NCBI RefSeq assembly: GCF_000764305.2
Contig: NW_025944342.1
Span: forward strand, 43,833 to 107,832
Direction: 5' to 3'
DNA: 64,000 nucleotides
Source of the DNA: Hyalella azteca
Lineage: Eukaryota > Arthropoda > Malacostraca > Amphipoda > Hyalellidae
Shown here in pieces: positions 48,028 through 60,700 of this stretch. Numbering within the stretch: position 1 is the first letter of the stretch; the number at the start of each line of letters is the position of its first letter. The notes beneath the pieces were generated by a model. It saw only the letters and a program-made list of their open reading frames with translations. It made no database searches and was not told the DNA's origin. Position numbers and translations under genes: made by a program.

Positions 48028-50497
48028 CATCGTTGTGTGCAGATTCCTCGAAATTAAAAGTGCGGACCGAGCGTCCCGGAGATTTGGAAGACGATGAATC
48101 CGTGCGGTAGTCGGGGCCACCAGTGTTTGATGGGCTGACATCATCATAGCCCGGCATTTCGCTTTTGATCTGACGAAGACAACAAGTTTAATTCGCTGAC
48201 ACTTTCAAATCGCGTAGTCTTTCAAATTACTTCTAAAGACTACTTTGAGCATGAGAATCTGATGTGCGATTCCTAGTTAAAAATTCGATGGCGAGTAAGA
48301 ATTTGAACCAGTCAAAGCATTGCAAATTACTGACGGAATATGCTGTGAAAAAAGTTGAGTTTAGTCATTGATTCTCGTTTCCAATTAAAAATGCATTTTG
48401 TTTCCTGTTCTGCTTTGTATGTTAAACATCAGCAGCTATACCATTAGAAGAATTTCTTAGATTATTGTTGTAATAGTAAAACTGTGTGGTTATACATATC
48501 TGTTGTACACAGTTGTATTAGTAAACGTTTCAACCATTACTCGTTTGCAGGAATAATGAGTACCTACAAAGTATCGTGAAAAGAAAATGAAGAAAAAATA
48601 TATCTCAGTACTCACTGCAGTGAGTGAAAGAGAGCGCATTTTCTCGTCGACGAAAACTTGAGGTCACGGACGGACAGACGGACAGACAGACGGACGGACG
48701 GACATGGCGAGCACAATAGTGCATTTTTTTCCATAAATGAGAAAATGCGCTAAAAATATGCATTTCGCTAAAGTTTCAAATCGCGTAGTCATTTAAGGTT
48801 TAAATTCTAATACCACCCCATCTGACTAAGAGGAAAATTACACTTTATATGCAATAAAAATTTAATTAACAGTAGAAAAGTGGAGGGGAGTGAGCAGTCA
48901 TTTGTTAATTACTAACGCTTACTGTCATATTCCTCCAGTAATAACGACCAAAAAACTCAATGAGAATAAGCAGTGTAAAAAGGATCAGCAGCGTAAATGA
49001 TTCAAGGAAGTGAGTTTTGAACTTAAACCTCTTTAAATCCATTTGAACAGTCGACAAATGAACGGATGATAAGAAAATAAATGAATTAAAAGTGAATGAC
49101 GATGACCGGCTACGTAAAATAGATTAGTTTATGCTAAAAAAGAGGTAAAATTTCAGAATAGAAGATTAGATTTTATGCATAACTATGAAATCTGAAATTG
49201 AAAGTTGTTTGAATTGTCTGTCCTCAAGGGAATGAACAATTTATCAAATATTTAATGCATTGAATTTAAAAAAACGTGTAGTTATAGTTAAATTTTAACA
49301 TGAAACTATGCATGCAGCTTGAGGCATAGTCAAATGTAGTTAAGGAGTTAAATGTCGTATTCAACGATAACATTTGCGTAAGTCCACAGTTGGAAAAGAG
49401 AAACGAATATTACAGCACACTTAGGAAATTAAGATTAAGAAAGCTGGAGCATTGATCCAAGAGGCGTAATTTTATGTTACGGTTTTATAATACATTAAAT
49501 TGTCTGAATAATAATGAAACGAGTAACCAAGTAAAGAAATTTAACTTTGAGCTTCAAATATTATGACCGAATTAAAAATCAGCAGAAAAATAGAAGTAGC
49601 AAAAAAGCAATTTACCTTAAATGGAGTACATGGAGGCCCCGAAGAATTCATTTCATGCGAGCGGTGGATGGTCATATGGTGTGGGGGCATCATGTGCGTC
49701 ATGCGGTTATGATGGGGTCTTGGGAACTGCATGGGGTGAACATGAGGGTATCCGCTGGGTGCAGTGTGGGTAGGGTGCATAGATGGGGTATGACTTGACC
49801 GAACGGGTGGAGAAGACCGCGGGAACCCAAAGAACGGGTGATGGTATTGCGATTGCCTAGTCAAGAAGTTGTGTAACGAATCCCAATATTCCCACTGAGG
49901 GTTGGCAATTTCACCAGCTATGAGTTGTCTTCTTATCCTATTATATAAAGCTTTTAGGTTGTTGAGGCGCTGCCTTGCTTCGTCGCCAGTAACTCCTTCT
50001 CTTTTCTTGAGCACTTCGGCCATCTCAGCCCAGATCGCTCGATGGTTTTTCTTTTCGCTACAGAATTTGTTCTGCCATTCGTCTGAGGTATAAGTGTTGA
50101 TAAGCTCCATGGTTTCTTCGTAAGTCCAGTTTTTCGATCTACCTCTCTCCATGAGACTGTCTGCCATATCCCCCCACATGAGGTTAGCGGCTTGAGGATT
50201 TCCAACGATACTTCCACCATTTCCCTCATTGTTGCCACCACCTCCGCCAACGCCACCGGATCCACCCATCCAACCGCCAGCGTTCGTCACATGGTTGGAT
50301 GAAGTGGAATTCATTGACATACTTGCGTTTGATTGGTTAATGGGAGAGGGCATATTCACCCGCATGTGATTCAATCCTGCCATGCCTGACATGTTTGTTC
50401 TCATGTTGGCGCCCATGAAGCCAGCAAGGGACAATATTGAAGGGTTGAGAGAGTTGGGCACGTTGCCACCAGATTCCGACGCACTGCTGTTGCTCAT
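48028..50497 (-). CDS. Myb/SANT-like (trihelix) DNA-binding 5' unit, two exons
   Basis: Exon 1 runs from ATG 50497 to 49616 (TTTAAG before gtaaat, phase 0, 294 codons). Exon 2 runs from 48169 (GTCTTCGTCAG acceptor) to 48028 (gtaagt, phase 1). A Gly/Asn/Met-rich leader is followed at about residues 119-212 by a Myb/SANT-like domain: RSKNWTYEETMELINTY, WQNKF, HRAIWAEMAEVL, then RQRLNNLKALYNRIRRQL and QWEYWDSL, with the regular tryptophans of Myb_DNA-bind_4/MADF-type folds. A His/Pro-rich segment follows. Exon 2 opens with IKSE, a sumoylation consensus, and is Ser-rich. The unit ends open in phase 1, as do the BED cassettes. Joined to the BTB block through 28513 it gives 844 aa. Confidence 0.78.
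48603..48765 (+). repeat. GGAC-rich dispersed repeat, copy B
   Basis: It starts CAGTACTCACTGCAGTGAGT, continues GAGCGCATTTTCTCGTCGAC, a GGAC/AGAC run, GGCGAGCACAATAGTGC and CCATAAATGAGAAAATGCGC. It matches copy C at 56853-56990 in reverse orientation over the whole length, and copy A over its 3' part. Confidence 0.85.
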
Positions 50498-50988
50498 CGT
50501 AAACGTTCCACTACACAATGTTTGGAGTCATTCACGGCGTATAAAAAGATTTCAACGAATTAAAAAAGCTCCAAATTTATTTATGTTACAGAGAAAACCC
50601 CTAACACAAGGATATATGGTGAGACAATTTAAATGTCATGAATTACTACAAAACATACGCCATACGGTAGTAGTTCATCAAACTAATTACTAACCTACCA
50701 TGTCTCACAGTCACAGTGTCGTACAAAATGTTTGTGCTACTTCAATTTATATACACCTCGATGTTTTTGATCAAGATGGAAAAAATCAACCCGTGCGTTT
50801 CAAACAAACAACAAACATTGTTCACTGGAGAAACTAATTCACGAATCACTTCACACTGATCACAATCTTCTGGTTACACAATTGGGCAATTGAGAACAAT
50901 ATGCATAGGTTACTCAAGGCAGTAGTTCATCGCGACTTAGGAACAAAAATAACCAGATTAATTCACAGGGCAATGTTCAGAAGCATTT

Positions 50989-51207
50989 TTATCGAAGGAA
51001 AGCCAGCCATGCCTGTGTAGGAACTGTGGTCACAGCGTCTACTGCAACTGCTCGTCTGGCAGGCAGTGTTTCGGCAGCAGGGTCGGAGGGAGGGAGTAGC
51101 AGCGGCAGCCCATTAAGGAGACTTTCGTGCGCATGCGCCTTGCGAGCACAGAGAACGTAACCCAGAATCATGCAGACCAATATCGCCCTTATGCAGGCCA
51201 TTATCAT
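50989..51207 (-). CDS. possible small secreted peptide or upstream ORF (72 aa)
   Basis: It starts at a true ATG and its first 26 residues look like a signal peptide (hydrophobic ACIRAILVCMILGYVLC, then A-H-A). The rest is Ala/Pro/Leu-rich with dibasic ARR and no domain. It lies 0.5 kb upstream of the Myb/SANT unit on the same strand in a CG-rich patch, so it may be just a frame in its 5' UTR or promoter. Confidence 0.2.
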   Translation of the reverse strand: MIMACIRAILVCMILGYVLCARKAHAHESLLNGLPLLLPPSDPAAETLPARRAVAVDAVTTVPTQAWLAFLR

Positions 51208-54200
51208 TTGATGATCGTCAAGTCAGCGGAACCCCACTATAAGAACCATCCAACCTCGATAGAGTGAGCCGATCATCATCATCAGTCTGAACATGATCAT
51301 TACGCTGGCTCCACAGCGCCCAAATGCCTCGAAGTAATGATGATCATCGTCATCATCATTAAGCTGATGATGCCTCCAGGAAATGACTCGGGTAATGGCT
51401 TTTGTGTGATCAGAATTTTGCTGGAGAAATAAGAATATCTGCTGATCACGACCACAGACCGAGAATAAGTTGGGCCTACCGGCATTTCGGCTGTTCCTCC
51501 GTTACTGCTTGCCGCCTCTTCCTCACCTACGCGTGCGAGTTCAAATATTCTTAGCATTGCGGCATAATAAATGTCGCTAGGATACAACTTACTACAAGTA
51601 TCAACACCATGATTGACGTTACATCAAACTTATCTCAATCGACTGTGATTAACACCGTGTATACTGCTTTAAATTTTCTCCCTCAATGTCGTTAAGTATC
51701 TGTTTTGTACTAATTTTAGATCGAATTTTAATATATTGACATTACAGTCTAACAGCCTACTATTAAGATTTTAAACCTGCATTTTTTTCGGCACGTCGCA
51801 AAATTTCACGAATGTGTTACTTTTTATTTATTTATTTTTTCTTTCCTGTATTCAACAAATTTAACCCATTTAACTTTCGTAATGTTCGTGTCAGAAATTC
51901 AGAGTAGATGGTCCCCTATCACTGCGCAACTGCTTATTCTACCATTAAAATAGTTTCACAAATTCAATAGACGTACACAATTTAAAATTTTGCGCGAAAC
52001 TTTATATCATTCAATCATTAAAAAAATTTCACAGATTCAACAGACGTCAACCAGTTAAAATTTTTAACACTTCGAAGAAGTTATTCAGTCAACGAATTAA
52101 TTGTCGGTTCCAGAGGAAAACATTTACAGTTACCTTCTAGTGAACATGTTTGCCTAAATTGTTATTCCTGTAGTTTGAAGCATTTTCTTCCGTTTTGTTA
52201 TAAAACTCGAAAGCTCATAAATCTATATCATGTAGGTACCATCTAGGTTGAGTTACATAAAAAAACATTCAAAAAGTACAGTTTGATTGTCCTAAAATGT
52301 ATACTAATTTGTGTTTTAAAAATGCATCACGTCGTTGTTTACAATTTTGTGAACGATTTAACGTTCAAATCGCAGACTTGAGTTAGATAGAGTTTTAAAT
52401 TACAGCTTCCCTCTGAGTTATAGATAGGTTTCATTGTTGCCCACAACAATGAAGAGAGTAAGTCGACGGTTACATTTCTAAACTAAACACATCGCAATCC
52501 TATATGTCACTTCCCTTTGAAAACAGCATCGTTATAATCATCGTTGCCGTTCCTGTGACCGGCGGTGATGTTTATTATTATAGTTATGGTTATTGTTTTG
52601 CCTTGTGTTTATTATTACAGTTATGGTTATTATTATTGTTAGGGTTCCGGTATGGGTGGCAGTTACGGCAGCGAGCTGGACATCAAGAGGCACGTAGGAC
52701 AACATCTACACTAAGTCAGAGCCACCTTTTTCATACACAACACACACAGAGTAAGAATAATCTCTTTCGGTTGAATAAGTAGTTAAAGCTAGAAAATAAT
52801 AATTTAGTTAGACACTAGTTTTTAAAAATGAAAATAATCATTGGGTTAGAAAATAGAATTATATTTTATTTTCATATTAACCGCTTACACGTAAATCTGG
52901 GCCCAGATATGCCTTGAAATTAGATGCAAGCGCATACGTTGCAAAATATCTCTACTTAAAATTTCATTGCACTTTTCGAAATGCATAAGAAAAAACAATC
53001 GAAATCATGAAAAGTCTTTACCCAATTTAAAAAAACTGAATCGTCAAGCCAATTGGAAATAATGCGATTGGGCAACTTTTCACGGAAATCAATGAATGAT
53101 GATAATTGTTGAATTGTGAAAAAAGTCAAATAGTGAAAAAAATATCAAATAATGAACAAAATCCAAGGAATACTCGGATCATCGAGAAAAGCAATGAAAC
53201 ACAGGCGCATTATTCCTTTTAGACTTGGAACAAGGACAGGCAGGATGCAAGCTAAGAACTGAAGTAGTTGACAGAAAACAGCATGCCATCGAATATAAAC
53301 ATTTAACTCGAGCACATAACTCGAGTGGCGCGCAACCGTTGCAGTTACTAGGAACATTCGGCGTATTTTTGGAGATGCTTAGATAGATTGTATTAAAATA
53401 TTATAGACACACGTGTGAACGGGTGCAATGCCAGACAGCGCTTTTTAATTTAGAATATTTTTTCCACTAAATTGAGCTAGTAACAATAACTACGTATAAT
53501 TTTCAAATAAATCCGTGAAAATTATCGTAAATGATCAATCCGATTTTAATTGATTACGGTAAGTAATGATCGATGCAAATGTTTGCGTGGTGTAACTAGT
53601 AACTTGGTATTAAAAATTTGCTATAGTTATTTCGAATTTTATGACTTAATTCGATAATTAGAATTAATTATATGAGTGCAAGTTTTGTTTACGCGTACTA
53701 CCTGCTTATCTTTGACACAATATTTGGAAGGGCAGAGCATATAGTTTTGAAGCCTGGAATATTTCTTGAGTATCTTACTTATGACTAATGTGAGAAAAAG
53801 CCCAACAAGGCGTCAGTTTCGTTCAGCGTAAGCCATTGCCTTAGCGACGCTCAGTTCGTGCTTGCTGATTTAACAGCACTGCCTAAAATATCTCCAGTCC
53901 TCTACCCGGTTTGAGCATCATAAAGATTCGTTCGCCTTTCAAAATGATGCGTGAAACAATCACAACAAGGAACAAGTTGGGCACTACAGGGTAAGAACTT
54001 GAAGAGTGATAGTGAAACCTTATGATCTATGACGAGATGTCAGTGAATTTAGTTTTTCCTCTATGAGCATGCTTGAGGCTTGAGTGGAGAAAAAATGTGA
54101 TGAGGTTGGGGTGAGCACTATTGAGCGTCCGAAGCCCGCGCGCCTTCTGTCCCGTCGCCGCTCCGCAGCAGCGAACGCAACCTATTCGTGCGCATGTGCC

Positions 54201-54752
54201 AAGCTCACAGCGTTTTACACATATTCTACAGCTGTTTTATTGCAAGGTTTTGATCAGTATAACACAACTGATTAGGAATTCTTCTTTGATTACATTCTTC
54301 ATATCTACACTGACGATATCTTTGCAGCGTGCGACTGAATATGTGATTATAGTAAACGCTTGCGATCTTACTGCATAAGACAACGCGCCTGCGTGAACAG
54401 CTACAACGAAATGGAGCGATCGGTAAGATGTGCTCGGCTGCGTTGCGTCTACCAATGGGAAGGAAGCTTTCAAATCGGTTTACGAAGATGAACGAATACG
54501 GCATCAGGAGGCAGCCATGGAATGCGCTGCTTGCGTTGTTGCTCGGTGGAGTTCGTAGCGCATGGATCTGTGTCTCATAACGTATATGTCGCCAACGTGC
54601 AGTTGATTATTTTGTGGTTTGTTAAGTGAACGATAAACAAAAACCGACACACGTCCGTGGCACCTAGTGCAATACGATTCGTGTAATTAAAAATAAGTAT
54701 AAAATAATTTTATTATAACTTAAACCCAATAAATGAATTCATCATTTCAATC
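51208..54752. promoter_or_regulatory. region between divergent genes
   Basis: It separates the minus-strand Myb/SANT unit from the plus-strand HTH-BTB gene. CG-rich patches at 51480-51560 (minus-side) and at 54080-54200 and 54360-54560 (plus-side) are candidate promoters. A minus-strand frame near 51565-51484 (MLRIFELARVGEEEAAS...) ends at a possible donor and might be a small first exon. An AT-rich duplication of TTATTATTA-AGTTATGGTTATT lies at 52569-52637. Otherwise nothing is recognised. Confidence 0.35.
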
Positions 54753-57700
54753 ATGGACTTGGCAAAAGATCCATCTATCACATCAAGCCGTGAAGAAATC
54801 ACAGCAGAATCGGTACATATAGAAGATGCTATCAAAGCTGACGACGCTAAGAACGTGATGATTTCCAATATCAAAAAGGAACATAAACAGACTAAGATGA
54901 GCAGGAGACGCAAATCCATCAAAAATGAATGTGTCGTACTCGACGGGCCTCCGAATCAAATGAATACAAGATCGTCCAAAAGTTGGGATGATCTCGAAAC
55001 AGAAGCGTCACCTAAAAAAGAGTTGACAGGAAAATCGAGTGATTCAGAGTCGGCACTTGAAAATAAGAATATCTCTGAAAATGATAGTGCGATAACAAAA
55101 CTACGACAGAATGAGAGCATCAAAGAGAAAAAAGCGTGCCTGCCTGCAAATTCGTTCGAAGGGAAGCAAGCTGGGTCTGCCGAGTCATCTGTTTCTACGT
55201 TGCAGCCTCCCATATTGCAAGCTCTAGGGTTAACCCGTGGCCTTGGAATCGGCGTTGGTCTTGCCAACACCATTAGCTTAGGCAAAAGTCAGATCCTGAG
55301 CACAGAGCAACAGAACCGGACGGCTCAGACGACCGCCGTCACTGCAACGACAGGCACCTTACCCAAAACCGTGCCTCTTCTGCTGAACATGCCTACGAGT
55401 GTAGGAGCTGGTGCAGGCAGCGTTTCTTCTCTCCTTCCCGCGAACCTTCCTCCGGGTCGATACGTTATCATTTCAAGCACTTCAGCCTCATCTAGCTCAC
55501 CTTTGGCCACCATCACCACCACGACGAGTAGCAGCAGTCCGAATAAGGCTGCACCAGCTCCGCTTGCAGTTGCGTCGCTCCAAGCCATATCAACTGCAGT
55601 ATCCTCTTCATTGGCATCGAGCCCTGTGACCGCAGCCATGCCTGTGACTATGACCAAGCGTTCGGTGACACGACTGACGCCAAACGGAAGCGTCTTGAAG
55701 ACAAGCGTTCGCGGAACTGCTGGAAAAACGCGTGGAATGAGGAAATCATACACGAATTCGGAAAAGTTGGCTATGATTGAGGCTGTTGAGAGTGGACTCA
55801 GAAAAAGCGTTGTTGCTGACAAGTTCGGTGTGGCCCCATCAACACTTGCCTGCATTATTCTGCAGAAAGAAAAAATTCGACGTGACCAGGTGAGTCCGTC
55901 AATGATAGCGTGTTTTGAAGTTTCACATATAAACGTACCTTCTTGCATTTATATGAATTGCGATAAAAGGCGAATACAATGCAGAAGACCGATTCGTGAA
56001 TTCGTGAACTACGTCCTTAATTTGAATTTCATCTTGTTCAAATGATCATCGAGGCTTGGCTTTGCTTGTGGCTTCTTGGTATTTATATAATTACCCGAAT
56101 AAATATTTATTAGCTCAAGTATTTCGCAAAACACATGGGATTAACGAAACATTCGAGCCATCGGGAACCATTCACGAAATTTAGTACCTATAGATATATG
56201 TTCTACGTCCTATTAGGTATATGAAATTTTCAAATGCGTTTGTTTGTTTGAAGACTGGCACTATATATACAAATGCTATTTGATCGCGTATCTGCGATAC
56301 TTTACATGTAACGTGTTGGGATATTACCTGACTGAAATTTGTACTCAGTGGGGAAATACGTAGTAGGGCTTTGTAAAAATTGGGAGGAAAGAATCGGATG
56401 AAAATTTAAATTTATTAATAAGTATTTCTTTTCCAGCCTAACGTTTCTGCCTAACGTTTCGGTTTCTTTTCCAGCCTAAGTCGCAATGAACTAGCTCTTT
56501 ACCATAAGATGATGTTCTTTACAGCTCGTGACAAGTGTTCACAAATATGTTGTAAATTAACGTAATAATGGCGTTCAACTTTTACTACCACGCATACGTT
56601 TCCCGAAAAGAATTACTGGACTCGCATTTAATTGCATATTATAATATATTAAAACGACTCCGTTATTATCAATGCGCCCTGAAGCGATTTCCCGGGCAAT
56701 CACGGAAAGTGTTGTCAAATTTTGCGAAAAAGAGCACTAATGTGTAATGAGACATCATAACTCTTATGAAAGGCATTATTTTATTTAATTATAGTCGTGT
56801 TCGAATTATAAAATTAGTTGGACCAGTTCATATGTCAAACAAATTGAGGTTTGGCATTTTTAGTGCATTTTCTCATTTATGGAAAAAGACGCTATTGTGC
56901 TCATTTCCGTCCGTCCGTCCGTCCGTGACCACGTTTTCGTCGACTAGAAAATGCGCTCTCTGTCACTCACTGCAGCGAGTACTGAATTATATTTTTTACT
57001 AATTGATATCCGCGTATTTTTCATAAGCTTTTAATATAAAATTGTAATTTAACACTAATAAAACCGTTAATTACAATGTTTTTTTGCAGACCAAATCAAG
57101 CTTGAGCCGTCGCCGGATCCGGCCCTGCAACGACTCCTCCATCACAGGGCTTTCCCCGTCCCACTATCACTCCAGCGCGGCGTCTCAGTCGTTCCACAAC
57201 GAAACTGCGGATGGCGGCAACCGCGAAGATGGCTATTCGAAAACGGAAGATGGAGGAGGCAGGGAGACAGGACACAGCGGACAGGGCTCTGGTAGGGGAA
57301 GAAGTCCTCTACCCTTCACCCATTTCCTCGCCAATTTCGACCAGTCAATGAATTTTGATGTTTCTCAAGCGGAAGAAATTGTTTCCGGTGAGATTACGTG
57401 AGATATTGTTTTTTGTTGTTGCAAATTTAGTTACCAGTGCATTGCTTATAAATATGGTTATATTTAGTATCATATAGTTTATGATATTTTTTATTATAAG
57501 TTTAACCGTAATGAATATCGTGTTCTGGCTACTCAACTGAATTCGGCTAGTGTATTTTACTTTGGCGTAATCTAGGTCAATTCCGCAAACGTTGACTTTT
57601 GAGGCTAGCTACTCAAACATTGATTTCTTAGATGCTATTTAGTACTCAAATATTTAGTTTTCCTGACGTAAATAGTGTTTTTTTATTGGAATATACTCTT

Positions 57701-60700
57701 GCTTTGCTTTTTTATGGCTTAATATATGCTTAAGTATGTAGCCTGCTAACTGGACTTTTTATTAATGTAAATCAAACTCGCTGCTGTTGTCTGACATGTT
57801 CCTTACATTGTTGATATCTACCACGATGATTAACAGAATAACATATACATTTTTTTGATGTGAGCAATGATCACAAAATCTTTACAAAAAGGAACCGTAC
57901 TTTTTTTATTACTTTCTGCCTCTGTCATAAAACCATTAGAATACGTATATGTATTTATTTTGTACAAGTATACTTTCATATTTCGGAAGAAAATTAGGAA
58001 ATTTGCATTTTAATTTGCATGATTGATCTTAACCATGTTTCGAACATCTTATCATGTGAGCAGTGCCGGACTTGTCTCAATCTCTGACCTACACGAGCGA
58101 AGGCGCGACTTCCTCACCAGCGTCGTTCTGCGTATCTGACCTAAGCCATCACACGCTGCCGAGCGCGGCGTCCACTCCTCAGTGCTTGGGAACGCGAGTT
58201 CAGCCTGAGACGGCAGAACTGCTTGGCAAAGAACCAGAAGATGACTTCGTCGACCACATTCAGAGCTCTCAAAATTCTGGTAAGTAGTAGGCAAGATTAT
58301 GAGAACGATTGAATACTTTATCCTTAAAGTTAGTTAAAATTGCTAACACGTCATGAACGGGAAATTATTGTGCTAATTGGTGTTTACTTCCTTGCGAAAC
58401 GTGGTAGGCTTTACTCATTTGTATGTAATCATTATTTAGTATTGTTTCCAATATTATTGTTGTATCTCGAGGGAAAAAACTTTCTGCGTTCCTCCTTCAC
58501 GTGCATTGTAGACTTTTCTTGGTGGAATGTCGTTGAAATAAGTTTTTGGTGCATAAGTATTCTGTGCGAACCTTTGATAGGGGGTTTTGGCTCCTTGCAA
58601 GTGTTGGTAAAACTGACAGATACGTCGGAGGAGTCAACAAAAAAGTGGTGTCAATTCGGTTCTTCTGTGCAATACTGTACATTCTAGTTTTACTCGTCTC
58701 GTGCACATCAGCCGTTGCGGCTTCCGAAGCGCCATCCATTGGCTCACCGAAAACACGCAACCCTTCCCATGCTGCCAAGAATGTTTCTGTGAGGGACCGT
58801 GTCAAAGAGTTCGGCGACATCCTAATGACGGATCCCAGCGGAGAAACTCTCCTTTGTTGGGCATGTGGCTTCAGACTTGATCATACCAGGCGATCTACTA
58901 TCGTCGAACACCTCAGGTGCTTCCATCTCCGTTTGCTTTTTCACATAGAGAATGAATGGCTTAGAAATGCACGATTCTACTGCGTTGTAGAAATCCACCA
59001 AGCAATAATCTTAACGAAATCCTTCCCATAACGGACTCAAATGTCCGTTGAATGGAGTAATGGATTAAGAAGCATGGAAAAATCCCTCAGTTTATTTGGT
59101 AAAGATTAGGAAAATGGAGTCAAGCAGGGCTTATGTAGGAAGCAGAGACACGCTTCTAATCATGAAATGCATTGAAACTTATAAATGGGTGAGTGGATTA
59201 CCTACCTCGCACGAATGGCGTTACTGTTGATTCCTGCACTCAATTCTGCTTCCAAAGTGTCTGCTTGTTTAAATTACGCTGAGACACTGATTGAGGTGTG
59301 TTTAAAAAACCAACTGCTTTTAGTTAGTTTCGGCTATGCATCGCACTGCTTGCCTTCATTTTCTGACCGCTGGGCATTCTTTGCCGGCAGGTCTAGGAAA
59401 CATGGAAGGTGTTATCTCGTTGCTCAAGCCCTCAAGACCTATGCCTTGTCGTCTCTTGGGTCATCATCCTTTCCCTTGGAACTTGTCAAACAAGAACCTG
59501 ACTCTTCATCTTCCAAGAACCTTGACTCATACTGCAACGAAGGAGGCCTCTTGAACTGCGTCTCTGATCATGAAGATACGGGAGTTGAGACGTCGGGTGG
59601 GTGAGGTTTTTTTTTGCCAAGTAGCTGCGAGAATTTGTGGTGATTTTGCAAAAATTTCGACGCCGACTTCATCCAACTTTGTCAGAAGTTATCAGTAACA
59701 GCATTGCGGAATCATTTGCAGGTGCTCTGAACATAATACCACTTAACGACTATTATGGGAGAATATTTATCGTATGAACTCTCCTCCACATGTGCTCATG
59801 ATTAAGCTTCGGTAATCCTGACCTCCGAGGAAATTCGTCGCATTTATTGATGGCATTTTTAATGCAGTATCTTAAAAATTTATTATCTTTTCTTAAATGT
59901 TGTATCTAAAGTTACCGTAATTGATGTGATTATGGGGAAAGTTCAATTCTTAGATCTCTGTTCGGGCTGTGATGTGTCTGTAGTTAAACTTAATATTTTT
60001 CTTTACAGCTGCTACCAGTGGATGGTCGAAAAATCGTGTTATGAGTTATGTATCCTTAGTTACGAAAATAGTATTTGTTGAAATATTCTTTATGCAAACC
60101 ACTATTCCTTTCGGTTAATGACTATTGTGGCAATTGGAAATTTTATTTCTTTTAATTTATGCAAATTAAATTCAGTCATTAAAAGTTTGATTTGATTTTC
60201 CATTTGAAGGATAACAGCTTAGCAATTTTGTCAACTTCTTGTTAGCGCCTTTAAAATAAATTTGGTTTGAGGCTTGCTATTGAGAGTTGATGGTTGTTGG
60301 GTAACTTAGTCCTTCAAGCTGAGCCTTCAACAACTCCGAATCGTAATTTATTAGTCTTCAATGTTGTATTGTATTACTATGTTTCTTTTTACATTTTTGC
60401 ATGGTTTGCTAACGCGTCAATTACATCGATATTATTCTTCATATTTCATTTAATTTTGTTCGAACAAATAATAGTTAATCATGGACTGACTTGTTTGTTT
60501 AACAGCTGTATTTCTGATGAAATAACAAGAACGTTTCTGAGGACGCTGTGCAAAAAAAAAATGTTATAATTTGTATAGCTCGTTTTTACTTGTTTTTGCA
60601 TTAATTTCATGCATAATAAATGATGTTTATGTATCCGCTAAACTTTGCTATAGGATCATTTGAATTCTTGCAGTATTTTGTAATTATGGTTATTATGGTT

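Noticed and set aside
54956..55948. Minus-strand frames of 109 and 207 codons
   Set aside because: They are shadows of the HTH-containing first exon on the plus strand; no recognisable domain.
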